Below are positions 7,297 through 14,259 of a stretch of 23,287 nucleotides of DNA, piece by piece. Both the position numbers and the translations under genes were made by a program. The stretch spans positions 1-23,287 of the forward strand of contig CAJUBE010000048.1 of NCBI GenBank assembly GCA_910584725.1, read 5' to 3'. The notes under the pieces were generated by a model. The model saw nothing but the letters and a program-made list of their open reading frames with translations, made no database searches and was not told the DNA's origin. Positions within the stretch are counted from its first letter, which is position 1. Each line of letters opens with the position of its first letter. Source of the DNA: an uncultured Lachnospiraceae bacterium (GTDB taxonomy: Bacteria; Bacillota; Clostridia; Lachnospirales; Lachnospiraceae).

Positions 7297-8568
7297 ATGA
7301 GCGTTATCAGCAGTAAGGATGTCTATCAGATCATCCGGAAAACTCTCGGCATCATCAACAATAAGATTATGAATCATGGGGAGATTACGGGGTATATCTT
7401 ATATAAGATGATGGAATATGAGAATACTTACACCGAGCAGAATTACACGGAGCAGGAGCTGGTGGATTACACGATGCTCGGCATTCTGCATGACATTGGT
7501 CTTTATAAGGAGGACAATGTCAAGAAGGTGGCGGATTTTGAGACGAAGAATCTTTGGCCGCATTCGATTTACGGTTTTCTTTTTCTGAAATATTTGTCGC
7601 CCATCGGGGACAGGGCGGAGATTGTGCTGTACCACCATTTGGATTATAATCGGTACGGAGCGATACAGAGCCGCTATATGCATGTCATAGAGCTTCTAAA
7701 TCTAGCGGATAAGATGGACACGGTCCTACATCTGAAGGATGAGAAGCTGGAGCCGGATTATTTTTCAAAGTACCGCAATATCAAATTTTCCAGCGCGGCG
7801 ATGGATCTTTTCCAGAAGGCAGAAAAGTGTTACGGGATTACGGAAAATCTCGTGAGTGGTAAATACAAAGAAGAGTTGGATGTGCTTCTGGCGAAGCGTG
7901 CTTTTTCCGAACAGTACAAAAAAGGCTTTCTGGAAATGCTGGTCTACACCATTGATTTCAGAAGTGAGCACACGGTGATCCACACGCTGGCGACGGTGAA
8001 CTTTGCGGAGCAGCTTGGCAGGCTTTCCCGCGTCTCTGGAAAGGACCTTAGGGATCTCCACTACGGTGCGCTGCTTCACGATCTGGGCAAGATTGCGATT
8101 CCCTTACATATTCTGGAGTCCACGGGGCGGCTGAGCGACGACGAGATGAAGGTGATGAAGGCGCATGTGCGGATCACGGAGATGATTCTGGAGGGCATTG
8201 TGGATGATGACGTTTTGCAGATTGCGGTCAGGCATCACGAAAAGCTGGACGGAACGGGGTATCACAAGGGGCTTTCTGCGGCGGACCTCAGCCTGCCCCA
8301 GCAGATCATCGCGGTGGCGGATATCCTGAGTGCGCTTTACGGCAAACGCAGTTACAAGGAGGCTTTCAGCAAGGAGAAAATCCTCGATATTATGAACTCC
8401 GATGCGGATAAAGGCAAGATCAACCGCAACGTGGTGACCACCCTTGAAAAGAACTATGACAGCATTATCGCGGAGTTTGAGAAGGAAAAGGAGAACACCA
8501 TAGGGCTGTATCTCAAAATTAAAGAGCAGTACGCAATTATGATTGAGCGTTTTAAAAGATTCGACTAA
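7297..8568 (+). CDS. Tandem HD-domain protein with C-terminal HD-GYP-like phosphodiesterase domain
   Basis: A 423-residue cytosolic protein with two HD phosphohydrolase domains. The first (about 20-145) has His27, His65-Asp66 (LHDIG), His113-His114 and Asp138. The second (about 220-385) has the HD-GYP layout: His261-Asp262 with Lys265 (LLHDLGKIAIP), His290, His313-His314 (HHEKLDGTGYH) and Asp342 (VADILSALYGKRSYK). The third residue of the GYP signature is His rather than Pro. HD-GYP proteins degrade cyclic di-GMP, or in some clades other cyclic dinucleotides, so cyclic-nucleotide hydrolysis is the expected role. No receiver, membrane or PAS domain was seen, so the first HD may serve as the regulatory part. 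The ribosome site GAAGGGG is good. It is divergent from the polymerase operon, with about 160 bases shared. Confidence 0.9.
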   Translation: MSVISSKDVYQIIRKTLGIINNKIMNHGEITGYILYKMMEYENTYTEQNYTEQELVDYTMLGILHDIGLYKEDNVKKVADFETKNLWPHSIYGFLFLKYLSPIGDRAEIVLYHHLDYNRYGAIQSRYMHVIELLNLADKMDTVLHLKDEKLEPDYFSKYRNIKFSSAAMDLFQKAEKCYGITENLVSGKYKEELDVLLAKRAFSEQYKKGFLEMLVYTIDFRSEHTVIHTLATVNFAEQLGRLSRVSGKDLRDLHYGALLHDLGKIAIPLHILESTGRLSDDEMKVMKAHVRITEMILEGIVDDDVLQIAVRHHEKLDGTGYHKGLSAADLSLPQQIIAVADILSALYGKRSYKEAFSKEKILDIMNSDADKGKINRNVVTTLEKNYDSIIAEFEKEKENTIGLYLKIKEQYAIMIERFKRFD

Positions 8569-8589
8569 ATAAAAGGAGGCATAACACCC

Positions 8590-9708
8590 ATGGAACAGGC
8601 AAAGGTATATTTTACATCCTTTAAGGCAACGGAACATGAGAATTTATTACAGAAGCTTCACCGTCTGATGAAGACGGCAGGTTTTGAGAACATCGACTTT
8701 GCGGACAAGTACACGGCGATCAAGATTCATTTCGGAGAGTACGGGAATCTGGCGTTCCTGCGCCCGAACTATGCGAGAGTGGTGGCGGACTATGTGAAGG
8801 AACTGGGCGGCAAGCCCTATCTGACGGACTGCAACACGCTCTATGTGGGCAGCAGGAAGAATGCGCTTGACCATCTGGAGACGGCATATGTGAACGGCTT
8901 TTCCCCCTATCAGACGGGATGCCATGTGATCATCGGCGACGGTCTTAAGGGGACGGATGAGACGCTGGTGCCCATCGACGGCGAGTATGTGAAAGAGGCG
9001 AAGATCGGTCACGCGATCATGGACGCGGATGTGTTCATTTCCCTGACCCATTTTAAGGGGCATGAGATGGCGGGTTTTGGCGGAACGCTTAAAAATATCG
9101 GCATGGGCTGCGGCTCCAGAGCGGGTAAGATGGAGCAGCACTGTGACGGCAAGCCGGAGGTGGACCAGTCCCTCTGTGTGGGCTGCGGCGCGTGCGACCG
9201 AATCTGTGCCCACGGCGCGCCCATTATTGAGAACGGCAAGGCGCATATCGACCATGACAAATGTGTGGGCTGCGGCCGTTGTCTGGCGGTCTGTCCGAAA
9301 GACGCGATTTCCGCAAGCTTTGAGGATTCCATCGCCATGTTGAATTACAAGATGGCAGAGTACGCGTGGGCGGTCTGCAAAGACAAACCGTGCTTCCACG
9401 TGTCGCTGATCTGTGATGTGTCGCCCAACTGTGACTGCCATGCGGAAAACGACATTCCGATCATCCCTAACGTGGGAATGCTGGCGTCCTTTGACCCGGT
9501 GGCGTTAGATCAGGCATGTGCCGACCTGTGCAACAAGATGGCGCCGGTGGAGGAGAGCGTGCTGGGTGAGAATCTGCACAAGCACGGAAATGAGGCGGGG
9601 CATGACCATTTCTTTATGACGCACCCCGACACGGAGTGGAAGTCTTGTATCGCCCACGCGGTGAAGATCGGGCTGGGAACGGATCAGTATGAGCTGGTGA
9701 CGATCTGA
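8590..9708 (+). CDS. DUF362-domain iron-sulfur protein with two 4Fe-4S ferredoxin sites
   Basis: A 372-residue protein. The N-terminal DUF362 region covers about residues 1-185 (IKIHFGEYGNLAFLRP, then SLTHFKGHEMAGFGGTLKNIGMG). It is followed by two ferredoxin motifs, CVGCGACDRIC and CVGCGRCLAVCPKDAI, each able to hold a 4Fe-4S cluster. A further Cys-rich stretch, CDVSPNCDCH, lies near residues 278-287. The family is frequent in anaerobes and assumed to take part in electron transfer, but no reaction is established. There is no signal peptide, so it should be cytosolic. AAAGGAGG precedes the ATG. The 21-base gap after the HD-GYP gene suggests they can be co-transcribed, and a strong terminator follows. 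Confidence 0.9.
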   Translation: MEQAKVYFTSFKATEHENLLQKLHRLMKTAGFENIDFADKYTAIKIHFGEYGNLAFLRPNYARVVADYVKELGGKPYLTDCNTLYVGSRKNALDHLETAYVNGFSPYQTGCHVIIGDGLKGTDETLVPIDGEYVKEAKIGHAIMDADVFISLTHFKGHEMAGFGGTLKNIGMGCGSRAGKMEQHCDGKPEVDQSLCVGCGACDRICAHGAPIIENGKAHIDHDKCVGCGRCLAVCPKDAISASFEDSIAMLNYKMAEYAWAVCKDKPCFHVSLICDVSPNCDCHAENDIPIIPNVGMLASFDPVALDQACADLCNKMAPVEESVLGENLHKHGNEAGHDHFFMTHPDTEWKSCIAHAVKIGLGTDQYELVTI

Positions 9709-9740
9709 ATATAATAATAGTTAGCAGAATAGTTTGCAAG

Positions 9741-9800
9741 ACAAACGACCTCCGGCAGTCTACAGATCAAGAGAATGCGCGGAGGTCGCTTTGTATCTTT
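9741..9800. terminator. Strong bidirectional-type terminator between convergent genes
   Basis: CGACCTCCG (9746-9754) pairs with CGGAGGTCG (9780-9788), extended by ACAAA/TTTGT across a one-base bulge, with a 25-base loop. A T-rich stretch (TATCTTTT) follows on the plus strand and TTTGTCTTG on the minus strand. It separates DUF362 from the oxidoreductase gene at 9877. Confidence 0.75.
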
Positions 9801-9876
9801 TAAGGAACAGTTTTAAGGCGTGTCTGGAGCATAATCACCTTTATCGGCTTGACGCCTGATTAGCGGAACAGTGCAG

Positions 9877-11304
9877 TTACCGCGCCTCGCCCGCGTGCGG
9901 GATATTGGTGTGCTCCGAAATCTCTCTGCTGATTGTGCAAAGGTCGTCCACAGATAACCCGTGAATATCCTTATTGCCGGTGATTCTGGCAAAAGTTTTC
10001 AGCTCCTCGGCGGAACATCTGAGGTAATTCTCCACGCGCTTTGCGGCGGCATCGATGTGCAGTCTCTCCCGCAGTTTTTCGTCCTGCGTCGCCACGCCCA
10101 CCGGGCACATGCCGCTGCCGCAGATGCGGTACTGCTGACATGCCGCCGCTACCATAGCGGCGGAAGCCACGGCCACGGCGTCCGCGCCCATGGCGATCGC
10201 CTTTGCAAAATCGGAGGATACCCGCAAGCCCCCTGTGATGACCAGATCGATATCGGAACCGACAGAATCCAAATATTTTCTCGCGCGGTAGAGCGCATAG
10301 AGCGTCGGCACGCTGGTGGAGTCCCGGATGATGGCGGGGGATGCACCCGTCGCGCCGCCTCTGCCGTCTATGGTGATGAAGTCGGGCTCCGCGTAGACAC
10401 AAAACTCCAGATCCTTTTCAATGCGTCCGGCGGCAATTTTGATGCCGATTGGTCTGCCGTCGCTCAGCATCCGCAAATCTGCTACCACGCCCTTTAAGTC
10501 ATCGGCGCTATTGATGCGGGGAAATTTCGAGGGACTGATGACGTCCTCTCCGAGCGGTTTGTTGCGGATTTTTGCAATCTCCGGGGTTACCTTGCTGCCC
10601 GGCAGATGCCCGCCCATGCCGGGCTTCGTGCCCTGTCCGATCTTGATTTCAATGGCATCGGAGGTTTTCAGATTCTCTTCGGTAACGCTGTAAAGGTTGG
10701 GGACATACTCAAATATGTATTTGTATGCCGCCGCTTTTTCCTCCGGGAGAACGCCGCCTTCCCCGCTGCACATTGCCGTTCCCACGGCGGCGCTTCCCTT
10801 TGCCATTGCGATTTTGACCTCCCGGGAGAGGGCGCCGAAGGACATGTGGGAGATGTAGACCGGCATGGAGAGCGTCATCGGCTTTTTGGCGTGCTTTCCG
10901 ATCACGGTCTGCAGGGACACTTCGTCGTGTTCATTTAAGGGCATCGGATTTAACTGCGCGCCCAGAATCAGCACGTCATCCCAATTCGGCATCTTCATCC
11001 GCGTGCCCATTGCCTCAATCGCTGATTTTCCCGTGACAGCCATCTCATGAATCTCTTTCATGTAGCGGTAATCGCTGTCTGTCTTTCTCGTCTCTTTCGG
11101 GTAACTTAAGTCTGAATCCCCGGTCTCTGCGCATGCGCCCTCATTTTCTGGTGCAGAGCAGGCAGAAACGGGCTTTTCGGGTTCCAACGCCCTGAATTTT
11201 TCAGGCGGCTGTTTGCAGATGGGACATTCCGTCAGCTCGGAGAAAGGCTTACCTTCCTTTTCCTCATTGTACTCGTACCCGCATACACTGCATTTGTAGA
11301 TCAT
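9877..11304 (-). CDS. Rubredoxin fused to a glutamate-synthase-like FMN oxidoreductase
   Basis: A 475-residue fusion. Residues 1-37 form a rubredoxin-type iron site with Cys5, Cys8, Cys27 and Cys30. A Pro/Glu-rich linker (about 40-78) leads into a GltB/GlxD-like FMN barrel: ISHMSFGALS, GQGTKPGMGGHLPGSKV, then TIDGRGGATGASP and DLVITGGLRVSSDFAKAIAMGADAV. Cys389, Cys395 and Cys400 (C-x5-C-x4-CPVGVATQ) match the 3Fe-4S cluster site of glutamate synthase. The glutaminase domain is absent, so it is not a full glutamate synthase. It probably passes electrons between the rubredoxin and a substrate bound at FMN; the substrate is unknown. AAGGAGG precedes the ATG. The PerR-like palindrome in its promoter suggests induction by peroxide or oxygen. 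Confidence 0.9.
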   Translation of the reverse strand: MIYKCSVCGYEYNEEKEGKPFSELTECPICKQPPEKFRALEPEKPVSACSAPENEGACAETGDSDLSYPKETRKTDSDYRYMKEIHEMAVTGKSAIEAMGTRMKMPNWDDVLILGAQLNPMPLNEHDEVSLQTVIGKHAKKPMTLSMPVYISHMSFGALSREVKIAMAKGSAAVGTAMCSGEGGVLPEEKAAAYKYIFEYVPNLYSVTEENLKTSDAIEIKIGQGTKPGMGGHLPGSKVTPEIAKIRNKPLGEDVISPSKFPRINSADDLKGVVADLRMLSDGRPIGIKIAAGRIEKDLEFCVYAEPDFITIDGRGGATGASPAIIRDSTSVPTLYALYRARKYLDSVGSDIDLVITGGLRVSSDFAKAIAMGADAVAVASAAMVAAACQQYRICGSGMCPVGVATQDEKLRERLHIDAAAKRVENYLRCSAEELKTFARITGNKDIHGLSVDDLCTISREISEHTNIPHAGEAR

Positions 11305-11354
11305 TGCAAAGCCCTCCTTTGTATTTTTTCATGTGGTATAAATGGTATGCCAAA

Positions 11355-11373
11355 AATTAGAATTATTCTAATT
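11355..11373 (-). promoter_or_regulatory. PerR/Fur-like 19-bp perfect palindrome in the promoter
   Basis: AATTAGAAT, one central base, then ATTCTAATT: two 9-base arms with no mismatch. The core TTAGAATnATTCTAA differs from the Bacillus PerR box TTATAATnATTATAA by one symmetrical change. It overlaps the edge of the -10 box at 11371-11376. A metal-dependent Fur-family repressor is the likely binder; no such gene is in the window. Confidence 0.65.
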
Positions 11374-11399
11374 ATAGTATAGCTGAATGGTTTTGTCGA
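11371..11399 (-). promoter_or_regulatory. Promoter of the rubredoxin-GltS-like gene
   Basis: On the minus strand: -35 TCGACA (11394-11399), a 17-base spacer and -10 TATAAT (11371-11376). The leader to the ATG at 11304 is about 60 bases. Confidence 0.75.
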
Positions 11400-11411
11400 G
11401 GGCTGGATTTG

Positions 11412-11445
11412 CATGAAAAGAATGCCGGCATTATCTTGCCGGCAT
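11412..11445 (-). terminator. Terminator hairpin overlapping the end of the DUF2461 gene
   Basis: On the minus strand a perfect 9-bp stem, ATGCCGGCA / TGCCGGCAT (11437-11445 with 11422-11430), has a 6-base loop and is followed by TTCTTTTC. The last codons and the TAA stop of the gene lie in the 5' arm and loop. Confidence 0.75.
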
Positions 11446-12117
11446 CTGAAAGTCCGCGAGCGCGCGGTTCAAATAATCATTGAAAGGTTTCATCGCCTCG
11501 AAAATTTCAACCATTTTTGGCAGGAATGTTTCGATATCCAGCAGATCCTGATCATTAACCTGGTATTCGAGATACCAGCTTTTATATTTCAGGTATTCGG
11601 CATGCGGGTGTTCTTTGTCATAGCCTGCCGGCACATTTTTGAGGGCCGTTCCCTGCACCGTGAAATATTTCGTAAAGGAGTCAGCATGGATAATCTGGTC
11701 CCACTCGTCGGGGTGCTGCACGATATAGTCCCGTATCATAGTGGTGGCGTCCTTGAACATGTCGGCAAAAAGCCCGCCGCCTAAAAAGGATTCATTGCCG
11801 GGTTTTATCATCAGATAGTATCCGACCGGGACCGGCAGCTTTCCCATGGCGCCGATATGGGCGCGGAAGGCGGGATTGTAGGGCGATTTGTCGTGGCTGA
11901 AACGGGTGTCCCGCACCAGCTTGAAGGTGAGGTCTTTGGGCACATTCTGAATGATACTGCCGTCTGTTTTTCCGATTGCCAGAATCAGTTCCTGCACCAG
12001 TGTTTCAAACTGCGCGTTTGCCTCCTTGTACTCTGCCTTGTGCTGGTGATACCATTCTCTGTTGTTGTTTTCCTTTAATTCGGATAAGTATTTGAAGATC
12101 AGTTCCGTGTTCATCAT
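11431..12117 (-). CDS. DUF2461 (TIGR02453) family protein
   Basis: A 228-residue protein with the markers of the DUF2461 family: an N-terminal FKYLSELKENNNREWYHQHKAEY, the central VRDTRFSHDKSPYNPAFRAHIG and a glycine-rich YYLMIKPGNESFLGGGLF. The family is widespread in bacteria and some fungi with no proven function. Two ATGs are adjacent; the GGGAG site is 3 bases from the first and 6 from the second (12114), so the second may be the true start. It follows the sigma-factor gene by 36 bases on the same strand and has no promoter of its own that I can see, so the two probably form an operon. Its end is embedded in a terminator hairpin. Confidence 0.88.
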   Translation of the reverse strand: MMNTELIFKYLSELKENNNREWYHQHKAEYKEANAQFETLVQELILAIGKTDGSIIQNVPKDLTFKLVRDTRFSHDKSPYNPAFRAHIGAMGKLPVPVGYYLMIKPGNESFLGGGLFADMFKDATTMIRDYIVQHPDEWDQIIHADSFTKYFTVQGTALKNVPAGYDKEHPHAEYLKYKSWYLEYQVNDQDLLDIETFLPKMVEIFEAMKPFNDYLNRALADFQMPAR

Positions 12118-12153
12118 TTTCTCCCATTATTTCTTTGTGTGTTTCATTTTAAC

Positions 12154-13002
12154 TTATGCATTTTTTACGACCGAAAGAGAAGTCGAGTTCAGAAAATCGT
12201 TCATAAACTGTCTGGTCTGCTCCGGGGTTGCATAGAGTCTGGCAAAGGAAAAATGCTGCGCCAGATCATCGATTTCTTCCATTGCCTCTTTTACGTCAAG
12301 TATAATCTGTCCCGTAATCTCTACGGCAGCGGTGTAGTCTTGATGGGACGGGTGGATCCTGTGGTTTTGAATCGCATAATTGATCCGGTTTGCGCACCGG
12401 CATGTCCCGTTTCCGTACTCGCCGCAGTATTCACTCAGAAAGTCTGCCATCTTTTTGCGGACGCGTGAGAGACGCTGCCGGTACGCCTCCGGCGAAATCC
12501 CTAAAATTTCCCCGGCAATGCGGCTGTCTGTCTGAAACATTGTGCCGAGCACAAAAACCAGACGGCTGTCCGTGTCGAGGCATTGCAGCATCACATTGGT
12601 GCAGGATAGTTTCAGCTCCTCCGCAAGCACGGTCTTTTCCACATTCTGCGTTAGGTCCGGCACGTCGTGGATGTTGCCGTTTTTGATGTCCTCCCCGTAA
12701 AACTCGAAACTGAGCGGGTGCTGTGCAAACATATGCTTTTTGTAGTTTTTCAGATGGTTCACGGCAATGCGGAACACCCATGTGGAAAAGGCGCTTTCCT
12801 TTTTGAAGGAAGAAAGGTGGGTGATGACTTTTAACAGGATATCCTGTGTCGCGTCCTCCGCGTCGGCAAAGGTGCCGAGCATACGCAGGGACAGGTTAAA
12901 AACCAGATCCTGCACGCTTAAAATGACGGTTTCCAGAGACTCTCTGTCCCCGGCGGTGGCTTTGTCCACCAAAGCAAATAATTCTTCTGTATTTTTGTCC
13001 AT
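12154..13002 (-). CDS. ECF-type sigma-70 family sigma factor with C-terminal extension
   Basis: A 282-residue protein. Region 2 (about 25-92) includes LSLRMLGTFADAEDATQDILLKV and FSTWVFRIAVNHLKNY, which bind core polymerase and the -10. Region 4 (about 130-188) ends in the helix-turn-helix AGEILGISPEAYRQRLSRVRKKM, which reads the -35. Typical ECF factors are 160-200 residues; this one carries about 90 extra. The extension holds Cys193, Cys201 and Cys203 (EYCGEYGNGTCRCANR), a possible metal or redox site, and a helical tail. No anti-sigma gene is adjacent, so the extension may do that job; this is inference. AGGAGG precedes the ATG. It shares an operon with DUF2461. Confidence 0.88.
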   Translation of the reverse strand: MDKNTEELFALVDKATAGDRESLETVILSVQDLVFNLSLRMLGTFADAEDATQDILLKVITHLSSFKKESAFSTWVFRIAVNHLKNYKKHMFAQHPLSFEFYGEDIKNGNIHDVPDLTQNVEKTVLAEELKLSCTNVMLQCLDTDSRLVFVLGTMFQTDSRIAGEILGISPEAYRQRLSRVRKKMADFLSEYCGEYGNGTCRCANRINYAIQNHRIHPSHQDYTAAVEITGQIILDVKEAMEEIDDLAQHFSFARLYATPEQTRQFMNDFLNSTSLSVVKNA

Positions 13003-13021
13003 AAATTTTACCTCCTATAAC

Positions 13022-13051
13022 ATTAGACAACGCTGCGGAACTTTTGTGACA
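13022..13051 (-). promoter_or_regulatory. Possible ECF-type promoter for the sigma-factor gene
   Basis: On the minus strand TGTCAC (13046-13051) and TCTAAT (13022-13027) sit 18 bases apart upstream of the start at 13002. Such a pair fits an ECF-like promoter better than the vegetative consensus and would allow autoregulation. The implied leader is only about 13 bases, which weakens the call. Confidence 0.3.
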
Positions 13052-13124
13052 TCCTATTTTTCTAATCGTACACCAGATGGCGGATTTTGTATACAAACTG
13101 CCGGCTGATTGAGGAAAATATGGT

Positions 13125-13132
13125 ATCAGTTC
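13125..13132 (+). repeat. Left target-site duplication of the MITE
   Basis: ATCAGTTC, directly touching the left terminal inverted repeat. The identical 8 bases touch the right end at 13288-13295. Confidence 0.75.
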
Positions 13133-13287
13133 GTTACTTTTCACACACCCGCGCCATGCACTTGCTGCGTGGCGTCGGAGCCAGCTCCAAAACGCCTGTA
13201 TTTTGGCATTTTGTGTGCATCATCGTTGCAATTCAAACGGAATAATCGTAAATTGATGCGAAATCTGGCGTACGTGTGAATTGTAAC
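13133..13287. mobile_element. 155-bp miniature inverted-repeat element (MITE)
   Basis: It starts with GTTACTTTTCACAC (13133-13146) and ends with GTGTGAATTGTAAC (13274-13287). These 14-bp terminal inverted repeats match at 12 of 14 positions. A perfect 8-bp direct repeat abuts both ends. It encodes no protein. Inside is a 9-bp hairpin (13151-13159 with 13167-13175, loop ACTTGCT) and a CCAAAA/TTTTGG stem (13187-13192 with 13201-13206). An 8-bp duplication is seen with IS66, ISL3 and some IS256 transposases, but the mobilising transposase is not in the window and the family cannot be named. It lies in the divergent region between the sigma factor and the gene at 13478. Confidence 0.75.
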
Positions 13288-13295
13288 ATCAGTTC
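13288..13295 (+). repeat. Right target-site duplication of the MITE
   Basis: ATCAGTTC, identical to 13125-13132 and adjacent to the right terminal inverted repeat. Confidence 0.75.
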
Positions 13296-13301
13296 AGCCC
13301 A

Positions 13302-13326
13302 GGACTTTGCACTTGCGGCAAAGTCC
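13302..13326. other. Perfect 9-bp hairpin next to the MITE
   Basis: GGACTTTGC pairs with GCAAAGTCC around the loop ACTTGCG. The loop region GCACTTGCNGC is shared with the hairpin inside the MITE at 13151-13175. No T run follows, so it is not a standard terminator. The remaining 13327-13477 shows no gene. Confidence 0.5.
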
Positions 13327-13477
13327 GTGAGAACACGTAAGTCTTTTCCATCTATGACAAAAATTCGTCTGTTAATGACGGAAGAGCTTTAGAAATGTGA
13401 CCCGCATACCGAAATAAAATGTAACAGAGAAAAGCAGAAACGCAGTCATATTTCAGACAGAAAGGCGGTTATCGTAT

Positions 13478-14089
13478 ATGAATATTTCATGGGATCAGAC
13501 CAGCAGTATTTTGCGCAGAATGAACACGGGGGGCATGCTAAAGAGCACGCAGGACAGGCTGGAGCGGCAGGAAGAGACACAGAAGCAGGTGGATTTTTAT
13601 GAGAAGCAGAAGGAGAACCTGAAAAATGTATCCTGTGGAAGCGTGGAGGAGATCGCCGAAAAGCTGAAAATGTACCAGTCCTATGAGGATCAAATTTCTT
13701 CGGTAAAGGCGGCTTACAATCAGGAGCAGATGTTCCACATTCTGGATGAGTCCACGGAGAAGGGCGAGAAGATCGCGGAAGCGATTGACAACATGGAACC
13801 CAAGACCCCGGAAGAGCGTCTGGAAAAGATGGTCGAGGAAGCGCTCGGTATCGAGGACGGCGGCGAACTCGAGGAGGCTATGGAAGAACTCGAGGAAGTG
13901 GTCGAGGAGCTGACCGAGGAAGTGACGGAAGAGATGACCGAGGATATGGAGGAAGCGCTGCCTGAGAATGCGGAGCTCTCCGCAGAGGAGGTTGCACAGG
14001 CAGCGGCCGCGGCAGAGGCGGCGGAGCAGGAAGCGGCGAATGCGGCGGGAATACCTGAGGGGTATATGCCGTTTGATGTGAGACTGTAG
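13478..14089 (+). CDS. Acidic coiled-coil protein of unknown function
   Basis: A 203-residue soluble protein with no signal peptide or membrane helix. Residues about 20-95 are helical with coiled-coil character (KSTQDRLERQEETQKQVDFYEKQKENLK, then IAEKLKMYQSYEDQISSVKAAY). Residues about 105-170 are extremely acidic, with repeating EELEEVVEELTEEVTEEM. An alanine-rich helix (about 170-192) and the tail IPEGYMPFDVRL close it. It is not recognised as a named family. The composition suggests a scaffold or a binding partner of a basic protein. AAAGGCGG precedes the ATG. The gene stands alone between the MITE region and a terminator at 14142. Confidence 0.75.
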   Translation: MNISWDQTSSILRRMNTGGMLKSTQDRLERQEETQKQVDFYEKQKENLKNVSCGSVEEIAEKLKMYQSYEDQISSVKAAYNQEQMFHILDESTEKGEKIAEAIDNMEPKTPEERLEKMVEEALGIEDGGELEEAMEELEEVVEELTEEVTEEMTEDMEEALPENAELSAEEVAQAAAAAEAAEQEAANAAGIPEGYMPFDVRL

Positions 14090-14141
14090 AAAAAGAGGTA
14101 ACGGGATTCTATAACAGTGATACCGAGGGGTGAACTGGTAC

Positions 14142-14189
14142 AAAAGAGGGAATGGCTGGTGCTGCGGCGTGGACATTCCCTTTTCTTTT
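14142..14189 (+). terminator. Rho-independent terminator after the coiled-coil gene
   Basis: AAAAGAGGGAATG (14142-14154) pairs with CATTCCCTTTT (14174-14184) and is followed by a T-rich run. The loop is 19 bases. Confidence 0.7.
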
Positions 14190-14259
14190 ATGCACACGGG
14201 CACCCGGAGAAAATATGTCAGCATGCGCTGACGGGTGTCCGGCGCGCGAGTAGGGGAAG

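Noticed and set aside
5872..7377. Longer start for the Y-family polymerase (to 7377)
   Set aside because: The extra 81 residues cross the promoter and SOS box and lack homology; the ATG at 7134 has a clear AAGGAG.
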